A DNA stretch of 64,000 nucleotides from Apostichopus japonicus (taxonomy: Eukaryota; Echinodermata; Holothuroidea; Aspidochirotida; Stichopodidae): assembly GCF_037975245.1 (NCBI RefSeq), contig NC_092576.1, positions 14,922,111 through 14,986,110 on the forward strand, written 5' to 3'. Below are positions 23,817-35,712 of the stretch, in pieces; within the stretch, counting starts at the first letter, position 1; each line of letters opens with the position of its first letter. The notes under the pieces are model-generated. The model made no database searches and had not been told where the DNA came from. It worked only from the letters and a program-made list of their open reading frames with translations. A program made the position numbers and the translations under genes.

Positions 23817-26800
23817 CTGGTATAAAGATTTAAAACAAATATATAGAGTAATTTCTTCAAGTTATTCACTCGCAATTGTCATTCATTTGCTTACATTCTG
23901 TAATTGCAGTTATTAACGAATGTGTGTTCTTCAACACTCCATGGATGTATTCCACTGTAGGCGTTTGTTACCTGTATCGAACAATACTAGTTCTGTTTTT
24001 GATGACATATTTTGCCTTACTCTAGAGATCAAACATGATGCTAACCAACTCGAAATCATCTGTGATAAGGAATGTTAAGATTATTGGTATGTCTGGTATT
24101 GCAGTATAGTGAATGGTGGATCGACATGCGAACATATTCAGGAGACAGCAAGCTTTAGACTATCAAGAGGCTCGAAATATTTTGATAAACAAAACCAGGC
24201 GACCCCAGCTTCTTGATGAATGAATTGAATGTTTCAAACATCTATAAGTGTATCGCGGTCTACGCGTGTTGAGGCTCTATATAGCGAGCTATACTGTACG
24301 TCTTGCGGCAAAACGATTGATATAATAACAGTTATGTTAACAGGAGAAACTTTTTCAGTTACTCAAAGCCGGAAACTTACTAACAGTTTAGCGCACAACG
24401 GGTACTAATTATGTCTATAAGGTAAGTACATATTCACGTCTGTTATACTATTATAGCATCTGGTATAGACTTACCGTCCACCCTCCTCCTTCAGTCATAT
24501 TACAAAAGACTGCAAATGGTTGACCATTCCAGTTAGTTGGTTTGATGGTATATATGCCATTGGTAGTGAAACCTTCTTTGAAGTAATCGTGGCAGTTAGT
24601 CGAGACTTGTGTGCATACCACGCCGTTCCCTTGGTAACCATTGCTACAGTAACACCTGCGTACGCCGTTGCGCGTCTCACAGACTGCATTGTCGCTACAA
24701 TTATACTCCACATCCACGCTCATCATTCCATCATGGGTACAGTTATACATCGTTGTACAGTTAGCATTCGCGAGAAATGAACCATTCTACAAAAAAAAAA
24801 TGGGAGAAATACATAAAAGGAAACTAGATGTGATCGTAAGAAGAATGTGTACTTCAGACCATCATTCTGATGCCCAACCCAGGACCCCATTCGTTTTATT
24901 ATAACCACCAAAAAAAGACGCGTTTTGAATCAGGAACGGAAACTGACGATTTCGTTTCTGACTTTACAGATTCAAAAACAACACAATAATAATGATCAAA
25001 TGGATTGTTTCCTTTTTTTGTTTTAGGATTTTTTTTTACCCACATTCGAAATAAAAAGTAGATTTTTCGCATTTTCATAGAGTCTGTTTAGTTGTAATTA
25101 TTACCATTCATTTTCTGATGCAATGATAGAAACAATATAGCGAAGACTTGATAAGCTAACATATCAGAGCAAGCTGGGGTTAGAAGCGGATCAGTCGTTA
25201 AGTAGTTTGGTTTTCGTGCCCAGGTTCTTTCCTGGGCGACTTTTTCTTAAAAAGTATCAGAGCAAGTGTATAGTATTTGTCGAGAGACTATGCGGACGCC
25301 ATGTTTGGAGATACGTTAACAACTGGTTTACTTTAGTAAACAGAGGGCGCTCGGCCTCAAACAATGTACATATATGACAGTATTAACATATGAGTAAACT
25401 CACCGAAATAGTAACATTGTCGATAGGAAAGAAGCAGTCGGATCCCGGGTAGAGGGACTCTGTGGCACCAGCATTGCCGGTAGTGGTGGAAGCTCTACTC
25501 TCGATATCTGTAGGGGTTGTGCCTCCTTGCTCGGTTGGTCCCAGGTTGCTTTCAATGGATTGTTCGGAGCTTTCAGTGGGTACAGTAGAATCTAATCGAT
25601 TGTTTTCTGCCATTAGAACAAAAGTTTGTAAACTAGAAATGAAATTTAACCAATCTTTTAGAAGTTTTCTGTGTTTTTTTATGGTTTTATATTTTCTTTA
25701 GATGTACCGTAGGTGTTCGCTGTTTTACACAAAATTGACTCTATACATCACCAAAAAAAATTTACTTTACCATTCGAGTCATGCGTAATAACTATTTTAG
25801 ATTAAGAAACCACAATTCTGTCTTTACAGTTAATTTTTTTTAATGTTATTTCTGTTGTTAATTTGTCTACCGCGTGTTAGGTTGTCTGTTGTTAGTTTCA
25901 TTTTACATTATTTTGTGTTTGCTTTCGTATCATCAAAATCAATCAATCATAGGCCTACATTATTTTGTAGCAGCACATGTCTACCTGGTTACGAATTTAT
26001 TACGGCTCTTAAATACGAATATTGAATCAACTTCGCCGTCTAATTTAAGTTGATAAAAATCCATTCTTTCATAAATACAAATTTTGGTTTGTTCTTGGGG
26101 GATAATTCGTCTTTTTAGTGGTGTCTGAGCGAAATATAGCAATATACGTTAGTCAGAAAAACAGACGTCTTTGTATATATTCTCCGAACAAGTTCTCAGA
26201 AAACGTTATGAATAAATGTGCTGCTAAAATGCTGAATCTTATTGAGGACTGCATGGGGATTATTGATTCAGATTTATAAGGAACAGAAACGTTCAAAAGT
26301 ATACCAAGTAATATATATATGTTGCAGATCTCGCACTTTGCGTATATGGTTGGCCACAGTGGACAAAATTCGGGAATTTATGCCAACATATATTGGATTT
26401 AATGCTGACATATATTAGATTTTATGCAGACATAAATTCTGAGCCAATCAGGAGGCAGTTTTATATGTCTACATAAAATCGATTTTATGCCCGATCGATT
26501 TGAAAAAAACATCTGAAGTCAACACGTATTGTACAAAAAGTGCACTTGAGGCAAACAGGACAATGACATATTGTACAAAAAGTGCACTTGAGGCAAACAG
26601 GACAATGACGTTATACAAACACACTGATTTATTTGATTCATGTCATTTCTCAGAATATGCACTAAATTCGTTTTTAAAAAGTTGGGATATGAATTTTCTT
26701 TGGGATATGAAATTGAGAAATGAATATCAATCTTTGAAACTAAATTCTAAATCCCTCGCGACTGATTAGGGTAATGGAATGGATCTTTATGGCAGGGTCG

Positions 26801-29029
26801 GATCCAGGATTTTATTAACGGGTGGATCTGGGATCATTAAAATCGACTGTCATGAAAGGGGTCTGGGGGTCATCCCCAGAAAAAAAAGACACGTGAAAGT
26901 TTAGATTTCAAATAGAAATATATTCTCAGACAAATGTTGTCTGTGAAGTAGGCCTCAATTACCGAATTATGTTGTGCTAATTACTAGCTTGATTTTTTTT
27001 GTGAGGGCGAAAAGGGGAGTTGCCCTCTCGACTCCCCTGAACCCCCCCCCCCCCCAACCTTCCCGATAAGGCGCCATGGATCCGGATGAGTTGTCTATTT
27101 CTTTCCCCAAACTATGGAAATAAACCCGGACTGATTGGCTCCCCGCCCCCGTCTGACAATGGATGTGAAGGTCATGCACCCATTACCCCCCCTCCCCTCG
27201 GTCTTCGATCTTTGCCCCGCCACTGAAAAAACAATCAACGGTATATTTCAGGGGCGGTGTTAAAACGATGAATGCCAAACCATTTGTTTTCTGTCTGTAA
27301 CAGCCTGTTCTGTTCGGAAACTTCTTCCAAAACTCGCACAATTCTGAAAACAAAAGAAAGAATGAAAATCAATCATTTGTCTTCCAACATGTCGTGCACC
27401 GTTCGTCCACACGTGACAAACACTGGGGGAAAAGGGTGGGGGAGGTGGGAAAGGGGTGGGGAGAGGGGAGGTGCGGGGAGGACCGATAATTCTTTCTTAA
27501 AGAAGTGAAATTCTATATAACTTTATGTAGGATTAAATTTCACTTTAGGTAAATAATATTTCACATATAGGTGGAATTGTATATTGCTTAAATGAAATAG
27601 GGTGCCATTTCACACACTATCAGATTAGCGATCCACTAACTTTTTAGCCTAGTTGAATCTGAACTCTAATTAAATTGAGAAGAATTTCACTCAAGCTTTA
27701 AAAGACACTAATTATTCAGTTTAAAGGGTGTGGAGACTCGCGCAAATAGAAACGTCTAATGCCGGTAATCTGACCTAGTTTTGAATGAGGTGTAACAGAA
27801 GGGTAAGACACCACCATCGATCCCAGGAAATACACATACAGTTTAATGCTACCGTCGATAATTCGACACTAGTGTACAGTCAGTACATACAGCTGCGGTC
27901 AATACCTATAGCACAGAGTGCAAACGATACAGCGATGGACATCAGGTCCAGCTAAGGATAACAAGGTATCACGTTTCATTACTGTCTGCATTTTGTAGCG
28001 ACACGAACAAAACGTCACTTGCAAGCAACGGAAAGTTAACTTTTTTTCAGATGGCCGCACGCGGGTTGGGGCGTCTTCAATGTCTTTAAGTAGAATATGA
28101 TTTTGCTTCAGTAAAACAAATCACGCTGTAACTTTTCACTTCCAAATATTAAATACCGAAATTTTGAAGTTATTCCAACTTCTTTTTGGCTTCAGAGATG
28201 ATGAAGTCAACTCCTCACTACAGCCTTAAGGGTAAATATTAATCCATTGCTTTATAAATTCTAATAATTCAACCCAACATTGTTATAACTTTTAAATAAA
28301 CAAGAGAACTGCCTTGCATGTCGTTCATATGGCTAACCGCTTAAACGATTTAACTCTAAGTGAAATTAATGCCACTTAAGTGAAAATGTGTTTTACTTAA
28401 GTAATCCACAAAATTAGCTTAGCTCCAATTACCTCATGTATGTCATATGTTTTGCTAAAGTAAAATTAGTTTTCACATTAGTTAAACGCAATTTATAGCT
28501 TAAATAAAATACAATGTAGCCTAAGTAATTTGCAATTCCAATGAAGGAAAATTGTATTTAACGTAAGAAACATAAGGTACCGTAACAATGTTACTTAAGC
28601 CATATATGGTTTCAATTAGTAGAATACAATTTTACTTAAGTTAAAGACAATACAAAGATAAATACGTAGTCATAACAAAAAAATGGCTAGACTATAAATT
28701 ATGTTGCATATATAGCTTAAGTAAAACATTCTACTTCAATAAAATACAATTTTACTTGGGTAAAGTAGCATTTTACTTAAGTAAAATATAGTTGTCTTTA
28801 GCTTAAGTACAAATTATAACATTTAAGCTGAATTCATTCCACTGAATTGAAAATCTATATAACTTTAGTAGAATTAAATTTCATTTAAGAAAAATAATAT
28901 TTAACATAAAGGTGGAATTGTATATTGCTTAAAAGCGATCCATTTTAACCTAAGTGAAACTCAATTCTATTGAAGTTTATTAAAATTTATTGAAGTTTAT
29001 TAAAATATATATATTTATATAAGTTATTA

Positions 29030-29066
<37 letters not shown>

Positions 29067-29501
29067 ACAGGCCTCGACAAATACGGTCGCCAACTCGCCA
29101 ATGGCTACTAGAATATTGCGACTGGCGAGCAAAAAATGCATCACGATCGACATTTTGGCGAGTGGCTAATTCGCTCACTGCCTTTTTACGTTAGGCTTAC
29201 AATTAACATGCGAGCCAATTAAGAAAGGCTTATTGCCTAATGTAACATATCACAGTAGTATTATCAAGTGCACTGTTACAACACGGAAATTTTTTAGATG
29301 CGGGGACTTTTTGCGAAGTGTAGTGATACGAACTGAACTTTCAAGGGAACTCAAACATGAAATCATAACTTTACCGAAATTACATTTCATATCTCGAAAT
29401 GAACACATGTATAGACTTATGTACTTACTGCAGTCCGCTAGGGATATATCAAGAAAGACCACGGAAAGAAGGAAAAACTGAAAAAGTGATTTCGTATCCA
29501 T
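23552..29501 (-). CDS. Secreted fibrinogen-related protein with EGF-like module (3' end missing)
   Basis: Four minus-strand exons: 29501-29429, 25606-25404, 24786-24475 and 23816-23552. Phases match at every junction (1, 0, 0). The product has a signal peptide (MDTKSLFQFFLLSVVFLDIS then LADC) and a Ser/Thr/Glu-rich linker. An EGF-like module with Cys-rich NAVCETRNGVRRCYCSNGYQ follows, then a fibrinogen C-terminal domain starting at NCHDYFKEGF and running through [20 protein letters not shown] to SGVGNFSGTAG. Several N-X-S/T sites suggest glycosylation. In echinoderms such proteins act as secreted pattern-recognition lectins or clotting-like factors; that role is inferred. The second half of the domain (Ca2+ site and ligand pocket), usually about 100 more residues, was not found at lower coordinates. 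The gene is therefore truncated, has distant exons or is misassembled. Confidence 0.85.
24475..24786 (-). CDS. Fibrinogen-like gene exon 3 (EGF-like plus start of FReD)
   Basis: 104 codons, phase 0 at both ends; acceptor ttttgtag, donor GTAAGT. NGSFLANANCTTMYNCTHDG is followed by an EGF-like module ending GYQGNGVVC. The fibrinogen domain then begins: CHDYFKEGFTTNGIYTIKP, PFAVFCNMTEGGGWT. The FCNM...GGGWT block is the classic start of a fibrinogen-related domain. Confidence 0.9.
25189..25256 (+). repeat. Short dispersed repeat, copy 1
   Basis: Shares gatcagtcgttaag...tttggttttcgtgcccagg and tttttcttaaaaa with 46528-46601 in the same orientation. About 70 bp, class unknown. Confidence 0.7.
25404..25606 (-). 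CDS. Fibrinogen-like gene exon 2 (Ser/Thr/Glu-rich linker)
   Basis: Acceptor ctaatggcag, donor GTGAGT. Low-complexity NNRLDSTVPTESSEQSIESN and following residues rich in Thr, Ser, Glu and Gly end in SDCFFPIDNVTIS. It has the composition of an O-glycosylated spacer. Confidence 0.75.
26530..26609 (+). repeat. Two tandem copies of a 40-bp unit
   Basis: tattgtacaaaaagtgcact followed by tgaggcaaacaggacaatgac occurs twice back to back. Confidence 0.9.
26793..27225. mobile_element. Probable degraded hAT-like MITE
   Basis: Starts CAGGGTCGGATCCAGG and ends tttgccccgccactg, with a C-rich interior typical of the MITEs in this window. No target duplication is evident. Confidence 0.4.
27507..28935. repeat. 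Direct-repeat-bounded ACTTAAGT-rich block
   Basis: About 100 bp at 27507-27606 (including ggtggaattgtatattgctt) recurs in the same orientation at 28848-28935. Between them lie the inverted dispersed repeat (27721-28089) and many acttaagtaaaa words (28370-28820). No coding sequence. Confidence 0.6.
27721..28089 (-). repeat. Dispersed repeat, copy 2 (inverted relative to 3401-3767)
   Basis: The reverse complement of the 3.4-kb copy, with ends ttaaagggtgtggagac and gtcttcaatgtctttaa. It interrupts an ACTTAAGT-rich repeat region. Confidence 0.75.
29036..29067. repeat. (AT)n microsatellite
   Basis: A short alternating AT tract after an A run. Confidence 0.9.
29429..29501 (-). CDS. Fibrinogen-like gene exon 1 (signal peptide)
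   Basis: ATG at 29501-29499; 24 codons with Lys near the N-terminus and a hydrophobic core LFQFFLLSVVFL, cleavage likely around SLA|DC. The donor GTAAGT leaves one base (A) that pairs with AA at 25606 to give Lys. The phase match over a 3.8-kb intron is the main reason for linking it to the downstream exons. An in-frame ATG 11 codons upstream is not used because it would bury the signal peptide. Confidence 0.65.
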
Positions 29502-29879
29502 ATTTTTTGAGTCAAAAATCTGTTTGTCCCCCACGAAGGCTCACTTCCTTTGAATCAAACGCTTAACTCACGCTGACATGTCAATTTTCCGAAACTTTTT
29601 TTTTTCAATATTTTTTTGTCAATAAAGAATGAACATTCATTTTATGGACGTTGCCATAGGGATCAATCGTATAGGGAAACATTTTATTTATCTCTATAAA
29701 ATGGTAGGTTTTACGATTTATGGCATGTTAGTCAGACGCAAAACATAATATCAAAGGAGGCATATTCATCATTAAAAGCTGGGTAAAGCAAGAAAAAAAT
29801 TATGGCAGAGAGATCGTAATTCTGAAAACGGTGAAATGCCAAACGCGAACAATCTTCTTTAGCCCATACCCGTAGTACC

Positions 29880-30420
29880 CCACCCTTATCCCCCTTCCAC
29901 CCCTTAGACCCCCCCCCTTAGATCTATCCCAGAACAGAAAATGCCGTATACACTGGCAACAATTCAGTTGCACTATCCAAGTGTAGCTAACATGTTGTAT
30001 GCCCCCCCCCCCACCACCCCCAAATTTCGAAATCGTAACAAAGGGTAAAGCCTATATGGTGTCATATCAATTATAGTTTAATTCTGTTTTCTTAAAATAG
30101 GAACAAACGTTATGCTTTGCCTCCCCCCCCCCCTCCCCGCCCAACCCATATTATTATCATCGTTCTAGTCTTCCTCCATAAAAATCTAGTTGTCCTGCCC
30201 CCCCCGCCCCCCAGGGGCGTCTAGAGCCAGGTCGGGTGCCGGGGTCAATTACGGTATGTCACGAAGCCCCCTTTTTTTGCTCAGTTCATCACATATCCCA
30301 TGTTTTCGTTGCTCATCCATATTTTCCTGGGCCCTCAAATTTACCCCGCGTCCCGGTGTTGTATCCCTTACCCTTCCCCTCACCCCCCCCCCTACCACCA
30401 TCCACACTCCCTCGCTGTAT
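29880..30420. repeat. C-rich repetitive tracts
   Basis: Several poly-C runs (29911, 30003, 30123, 30198, 30382) and a CAGGGGCGTCTAGAGCC motif near 30212 that resembles hAT-like MITE ends. No complete element could be delimited. Confidence 0.4.
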
Positions 30421-30539
30421 AGTTTATACAGAAGGGATTGGTTGAAAAATGAACAGCCAAATGTGAATCAGGAGAGCAGCTTGAAGAACCATTTTTATTT
30501 GCACACTAAACTAAAAACCCAACACCATTAAATGAACGA

Positions 30540-31690
30540 TTAAACAGCAAACTTCTGAATTAAAAATAGGTGCTTGTTGACGGGAATTGTTGATTTGATT
30601 TTGATTTTATTTTATTCGGCAAGATATCAATCTTCATCTGCATACAAACAAAAAATTGCACATAAAGATAAACATTAAAAATACAAGAAGGGAATATACT
30701 TAAATGCATCAAAAAGAAGATAACATGCCAAGGATAACCCTTTAAGCTAAAAGCTTAATTCCAAAGGGGTCCTTATAACCATTAAAATACAAAAGATAAG
30801 AAATAAGCTATGTTGTTATCTTAAAGCACGTTAATTAGGTGAAAATTGAAAGGCAATTCTGGTGACCTCTAAATTAGAGAAATACCTCTCGAGTTGGAAG
30901 AGGGATACGGCGTAGCAAATTACGAGGTATATACCAAATCACACAGATAACAATCCTCCTTTTATCAGTGGGTAAACTCGAATTTTCGAACAGTATACGC
31001 GTTACGTATACGTAAATGACACACAAATTATAAATAAGAGAAACATCGTTTGACGATATTAATAGTTAGTGAAACGTTATCTTACTTTGTAGGTTGTAAG
31101 ATTCTCTTAAAAGATATGTGAATATTACAGACATATTGCAAAGCCGTCAAATGAAATTTGGAAGGGTACCGTAAATTATAAAAGCATTCTGAATTATTAA
31201 AAATGTCACAAAACGGAGTTGACATAATCCCTTCATATCTCAATCATTGCTAAGCGTTATTCGATTAATAGTAATATATGGTCAACATGCAAACTATTTG
31301 ATATTAATATTCCCAAATCCAAATCAGGATTACAATCCAATAAGATGAAGTTTCCACCACAAGAAAGAAAAAGTTATTATGATTATTGCTTTATTTTTAA
31401 TGCTTTTGACCAATTTTAGCATGTTACAAATTGGTCTTTCCCGTTATAGCGCCACCGCTCTTAACAGAAGATATTCCAGTGAAAAGTGTATTTGCTATCA
31501 TAGGGGGGCGCCTTTGAAACAATTCGCAGCCGTTCTGTCACAGCAACAAAGGGCGTGGCCGCAAGCTGATTGGTTGCTATCTGTGAGGGGAAAAGAACCA
31601 TCGATAATTACATTAAAGTGATACTTCGTGTTCGACAATATCAGTTCAAATGAGGATTATTCGTCTCTAGATCGATTATCAAAAGTATAA
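30540..31690. other. Intergenic, nothing recognised
   Basis: AT-rich sequence without a supportable exon, RNA gene or repeat boundary. Confidence 0.4.
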
Positions 31691-31842
31691 TAGTGTGTAT
31701 AGGTCTATAGTTGGTCACATTATAGTGTAGGCCTATAATTGGTCACATTTGTGTCTATGCCTGTGGTTGGTCACAGTGTATATGTCTATGGTTGGTCACA
31801 TTAGTGTACAGGCCTATAGATGGTCACATTAGTGTATAGTCA
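31690..31842 (+). repeat. Short tandem repeat with a ggtcacatt core
   Basis: About five units of roughly 30-36 bp, each with tctatagttggtcacatt-like sequence. Confidence 0.8.
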
Positions 31843-32000
31843 GGCGCGTATCCAGGGGGGCGCGCCCCCCGGGTAAGAAAAAGAGGAGAGAAAAAAAGAG
31901 AAGGAAAAAAGAGGGAGAAAAAAAAGAAGAGGAAGGAAGGGAAAAGAAAAAGAAGAATGAGAGAAAATGGAGAAAAGGAGGGAGTAGAAGATAAACGCCA
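31843..32000. repeat. MITE-like end plus purine-rich tract
   Basis: CAGGCGCGTATCCAGGGG at the left is a typical end of the hAT-like MITEs here. It is followed by about 120 bp almost purely of A and G (31872-31990). No matching right end was delimited. Confidence 0.4.
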
Positions 32001-32540
32001 AGATACCGGGAAGAGAAGAGGAACAGTCATAATTACAGCGCTGATCACTATTATACACACAGGGTAGCCAGTGACGAATCGAGGATTACGGAGGGGTGTG
32101 CGCCTCACCCTTCCCCTTACACCGACCAACTCCATTTTTGACGTTTCCATTTTCCCTCTCTCACCAATGTAGATATCTATATATATATACCGGTACTATA
32201 TATGATAACGAGTGTGTGTGTATGGACGCCTTAAAGCAGCATTTTGCGTTTGGTCGCCGTTTTCTACTTGTTTGACATGTCCATCGAGTTGTTTACATAT
32301 ATCAACCACAAACTGCAAACTAATATATATTAGCCAAGTTTTTCCCTGCCAATAACGTTAATTAGCGAGTAGTTAAGGACATTTGCAGATAATGAGAAAA
32401 GTGTCCACGACAAATTCCACATTTAAAATTAATCGCATACAGTTCCCCCAAAACCCACTAGTTTGAATTCAACCAATCAGAGATGCAGGTTTAGTTATGA
32501 GCCGTTGCTAAAAATAGATTCAAGACTTTGCGTTGGTATA

Positions 32541-32606
32541 ACCATGGAGGTAAAAACAGATTTACTTCCATGGTACAACCAGGGAGTTGCTATGGAACTC
32601 CCTGGT
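32541..32606. repeat. Two adjacent hairpins
   Basis: Hairpin one pairs ACCATGGAGGTAAA (32541-32554) with TTTACTTCCATGGT (32561-32574), one mismatch. Hairpin two pairs ACCAGGGAGTT (32578-32588) with AACTCCCTGGT (32596-32606) exactly. Both sequence types recur as single hairpins elsewhere in the window. Confidence 0.85.
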
Positions 32607-33479
32607 ACAACTGTCATATCGACTGTACACAAATCAAACATGGTGTTGTATTACGTATTGGTCAATGACGTTCGTAGTGTTTAAATTTTCATATTATGGG
32701 CGAGGTTTATTGGGATCCCAACGGAAAATATCTTGGAGAAAAACAAAGTTAAAAGTTGCAAATTTTTCAACTTTTATGCCACCATTTGAAGTAAGATTTA
32801 AATAGATATGCTAGTTATGTATGTCGTTATGACATAGTGGAGTCAGTGAGGTGTCAAAATGCTGCTTTAAATTGTACAATTGTGCTATGAAACCAACTGT
32901 GGCTGGTCTCGAACTCGACGAGTCGTCGGGGAACATGACGAACCCATCACTTCTTGAGATTGTTCCCATCTGCATGAAAACGCGCGCCCACAAACATACG
33001 CCCACCCCTCTAATCGCTTCCCGATGAGTTACCAAACTTAATTAATGACCTTCGCCCGTAGTACCAAGACCTTGACAAGATCCGACAACACACCACTTCA
33101 TCGATAACAAGTGATCGGGTATATTAGTAACGTCTAGAGGTCGTGCACTGACCTACATAGAGTGTGACCACTTCCGACTTTGCAAATTTCCCAAGATCAG
33201 GCCCCGAAAAATCCAAGAAATCCCAAGGGCACTGTACTGTATGGATATCTAGCAATATCTAGCGATAGGGATGAAAATCCCAAGATCTTCCCTTAACTGA
33301 AGGGTTCCGACAGTTCTCTAGTTATGTTCATTGCATACGGACCAATAATGCATTACTAAAATTATTGAAAGTCAAAATCCTAAGACAGGAGATCACAAAA
33401 TAACCGATGTGTAAATGCAACTTGAACGGGAAGTGTCTTTTCCGACGATCTATACGAGTATTTTTTTGGCAAAGAAATC

Positions 33480-33528
33480 GTCGTGCGCTCCGCGCCAACC
33501 GATGGTGGCGCTCCGCTTAGATAGTATC
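33480..33528 (+). mobile_element. Left part of an older MITE split by the P-like element
   Basis: Carries gcgccaaccgatggtggcgc and tccgcttagatagtat, the core motif also present at about 36578, 52757 and 54826. The sequence resumes after the transposon at 35713 and seems to end near 35794 (gaggacgcccttg). Confidence 0.6.
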
Positions 33529-35712
33529 CAGAGCCTTATATACAGAGAGTTGCGACAACTGGAATTTGGGCGCCATTTTGGGGCCAAATGGGCAACATAC
33601 AGTATGTGTGGGAATGGGCGTTCAGGTGGATAGGGGAATTTTTCGATGGCATTGTAGAAATGTGAGCGGGATTCTGGGTTTTATTTTTGGCCTGCTCATG
33701 TTGTGATGCTTTTATGCGCCGAGGCTGTGTAAGTAGGGCGTCGAGTGTCGAACGGGAGGGGGGGGGGGATTGGCTGCGCTCAAGTTCAAGGGGATGAGGT
33801 TGGCACATTTGAAAGTCCAAATTCAACAGTTGATATTCTGGTACGGTAAAATTGTATTATGACTGGTTATATATCATATTGTAACACATATTGCACAGTT
33901 GCGGAATAATGTACAATCTTCCATTGTGGCCATGGTAACCAAACAAAGCGTTTGATTGGTCAAAATTGGGATTAACTGTAACTTGAGCTAGCAATGGCTG
34001 ATGAAGTTGATATTTGGACATGTGACTGGTACTGACATGGTGCACAGAATCATGAAGCTAGGTCTTTGAAAATTGGTTGCTATGGTAACTAAATGGACCA
34101 ATCACATTTTGTCTGTGTTCCAGTCCCACAAAATTTAGAGCGCAGGGTTAAAGGTGACATGTGAGGCAGGGGAGGGGGATTGTTTCGGGGTATCACAATT
34201 GGTCTCGTCAGTCGGATATAAACAGCCACGTCGGGAAAAAAATGAATTAATCCCTCCCTCTCCTCCAGGTTCAGAGAACGTGGTCGGTTCCTGGAGTACG
34301 ATGGCATCAGTCAGATGGGGGGCACAAAATGGCAGTCCCGGGAGCAGGATGGGCTTGGTTATACTATATACTATATAGGATCCAAAAAGTCAGAAATTCT
34401 TCAAAATACCAATTGTGCCTCTATTACTAGGCATGGGCTTCTATTATTAATGGATAAGGTAATCGTGACCAGACAACACCCCCCGGACAAGCCCCCCCCC
34501 CCAACAGAAGCATAAATATGTTGTCAGAAGTCGAAAATTAGAGTCGTTTTTGGGGGGGGGATTGCCGGGGGGGGGGAGTTGCCCGCCAACCACGGTAAAA
34601 TGCTAGGCCTAGGCTCAGTCAAATTGAATTTCCTGGGTTATGTCCTCTTTTGCTTGGAACTGCCCGGTTGTAAGAATATGAATTAGGATCTGTATACCGT
34701 ACCTATGTATGACATGGACAAACATGATTCCTGAGCCTAATTAGGCCTATGGTTTTCAGTTGACTCTGTTAGTTTTACCTGCTATCCTCTAACAGGACAC
34801 AATGTTCTAGGAAATATTTTTACCTAGCCTACAGTGATATTTTAGTAACCTAATTTTTCAATATTATTTCATAGAAGATAGTGGAGTTCTGGACCAGTTC
34901 AATTCAAATCATCAAGTGCAAAGCAGAATGATTAATCATTTCAATGGTCTGCCAGATCGCCACCCAAATTTTCATAAATAATAATCCAAACAAGCTCATG
35001 ACTCAATGGAGCCAAGCAGTTTTTCATTAGGGGCTAGGCTAGCCCTTGGTGCTTTGTATTGCACACTGTGCTTCGTAGATCCCCGATTTGTCTTGCCACG
35101 CTGGAGCCTTCAATTTAAGGAATATACTCACTAAACTTTGCAGAGATATTTTAATGCACCTTATAACAGATCTCATCCCAACATCCCAACTTTCTTGATC
35201 AGAACTTGTTAAAAATAGACCATTTTCATGCCTGAAATTTATGCTCTGTTTTCTGTGTTGTTAACTATGTGTGTATGTTCACTGCACAGTGCACCATACA
35301 TAGCTGTAAGGACTGTGTGGTGTAACCCACAGTCCTGGTTATGGACTAGGCTAGGCCTAGTGTTACGAATCTTAGTTCATTGTACCAGGCCTAGGTGAAG
35401 TACTCACATCACAAAGTTTGTGATTAGTGTTCGCCTTCCAGTGAAGCCTGTTTACTTTCGCCTCCCATGTTTTCCTCCGATCTGGGTTTGTTGGGAATCT
35501 GAACAGCTTTGACCCATTTTCGATACGATTCGAACAGCCCCACGCTGAACAGCCAGGCATTCTGTGATGGCAGCGCAGATGTTGACTGCTCGAACGTACG
35601 TTGTTGTCGATCTTACGGCCAGAATTAGTTGGCCCCAAAATGGTGTCATGAGGTCACGTGATCGAAAATTCCCGTACCCGAGTTGTCGCAACTCTCTGTA
35701 TATAAGGCTCTG
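33529..35712 (-). mobile_element. P-element-like DNA transposon with THAP exon, non-autonomous
   Basis: 2184 bp flanked by exact 8-bp copies of ATAGTATC (33521-33528 and 35713-35720). The ends are a perfect inverted repeat of 32 bp (33529-33560 against 35681-35712), beginning CAGAGCCTTATATACAGAGA. Both ends also carry a subterminal CCATTTTGGGGCC motif. A minus-strand exon near the right end encodes a THAP-type zinc finger. An 8-bp duplication with a THAP-domain product fits the P superfamily. No transposase catalytic exons (RNase H-like fold) are visible, so the copy is probably internally deleted. It is nested in an older MITE that continues past 35720. Confidence 0.8.
35408..35560 (-). CDS. 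THAP zinc-finger exon of the P-like transposon
   Basis: ATG at 35560; reads MPGCSAWGCSNRIENGSKLF then RFPTNPDRRKTWEAKVNRLH and ends NHKLCD at a donor GTGAGT. It shows the first Cys pair (C4, C9), the FP motif, the invariant Trp and the third Cys of a C2CH THAP domain. The final His and AVPxxF would lie in the next exon, which I could not identify. THAP domains at the N-terminus of P-type transposases bind the element's ends. Confidence 0.75.

Noticed and set aside
25383-25613. Separate small gene starting at the ATG at 25613
   Set aside because: A splice acceptor (ctaatggcag) lies exactly there, and the phase matches both the signal-peptide exon at 29.5 kb and the EGF exon at 24.8 kb, so it is better read as an internal exon.
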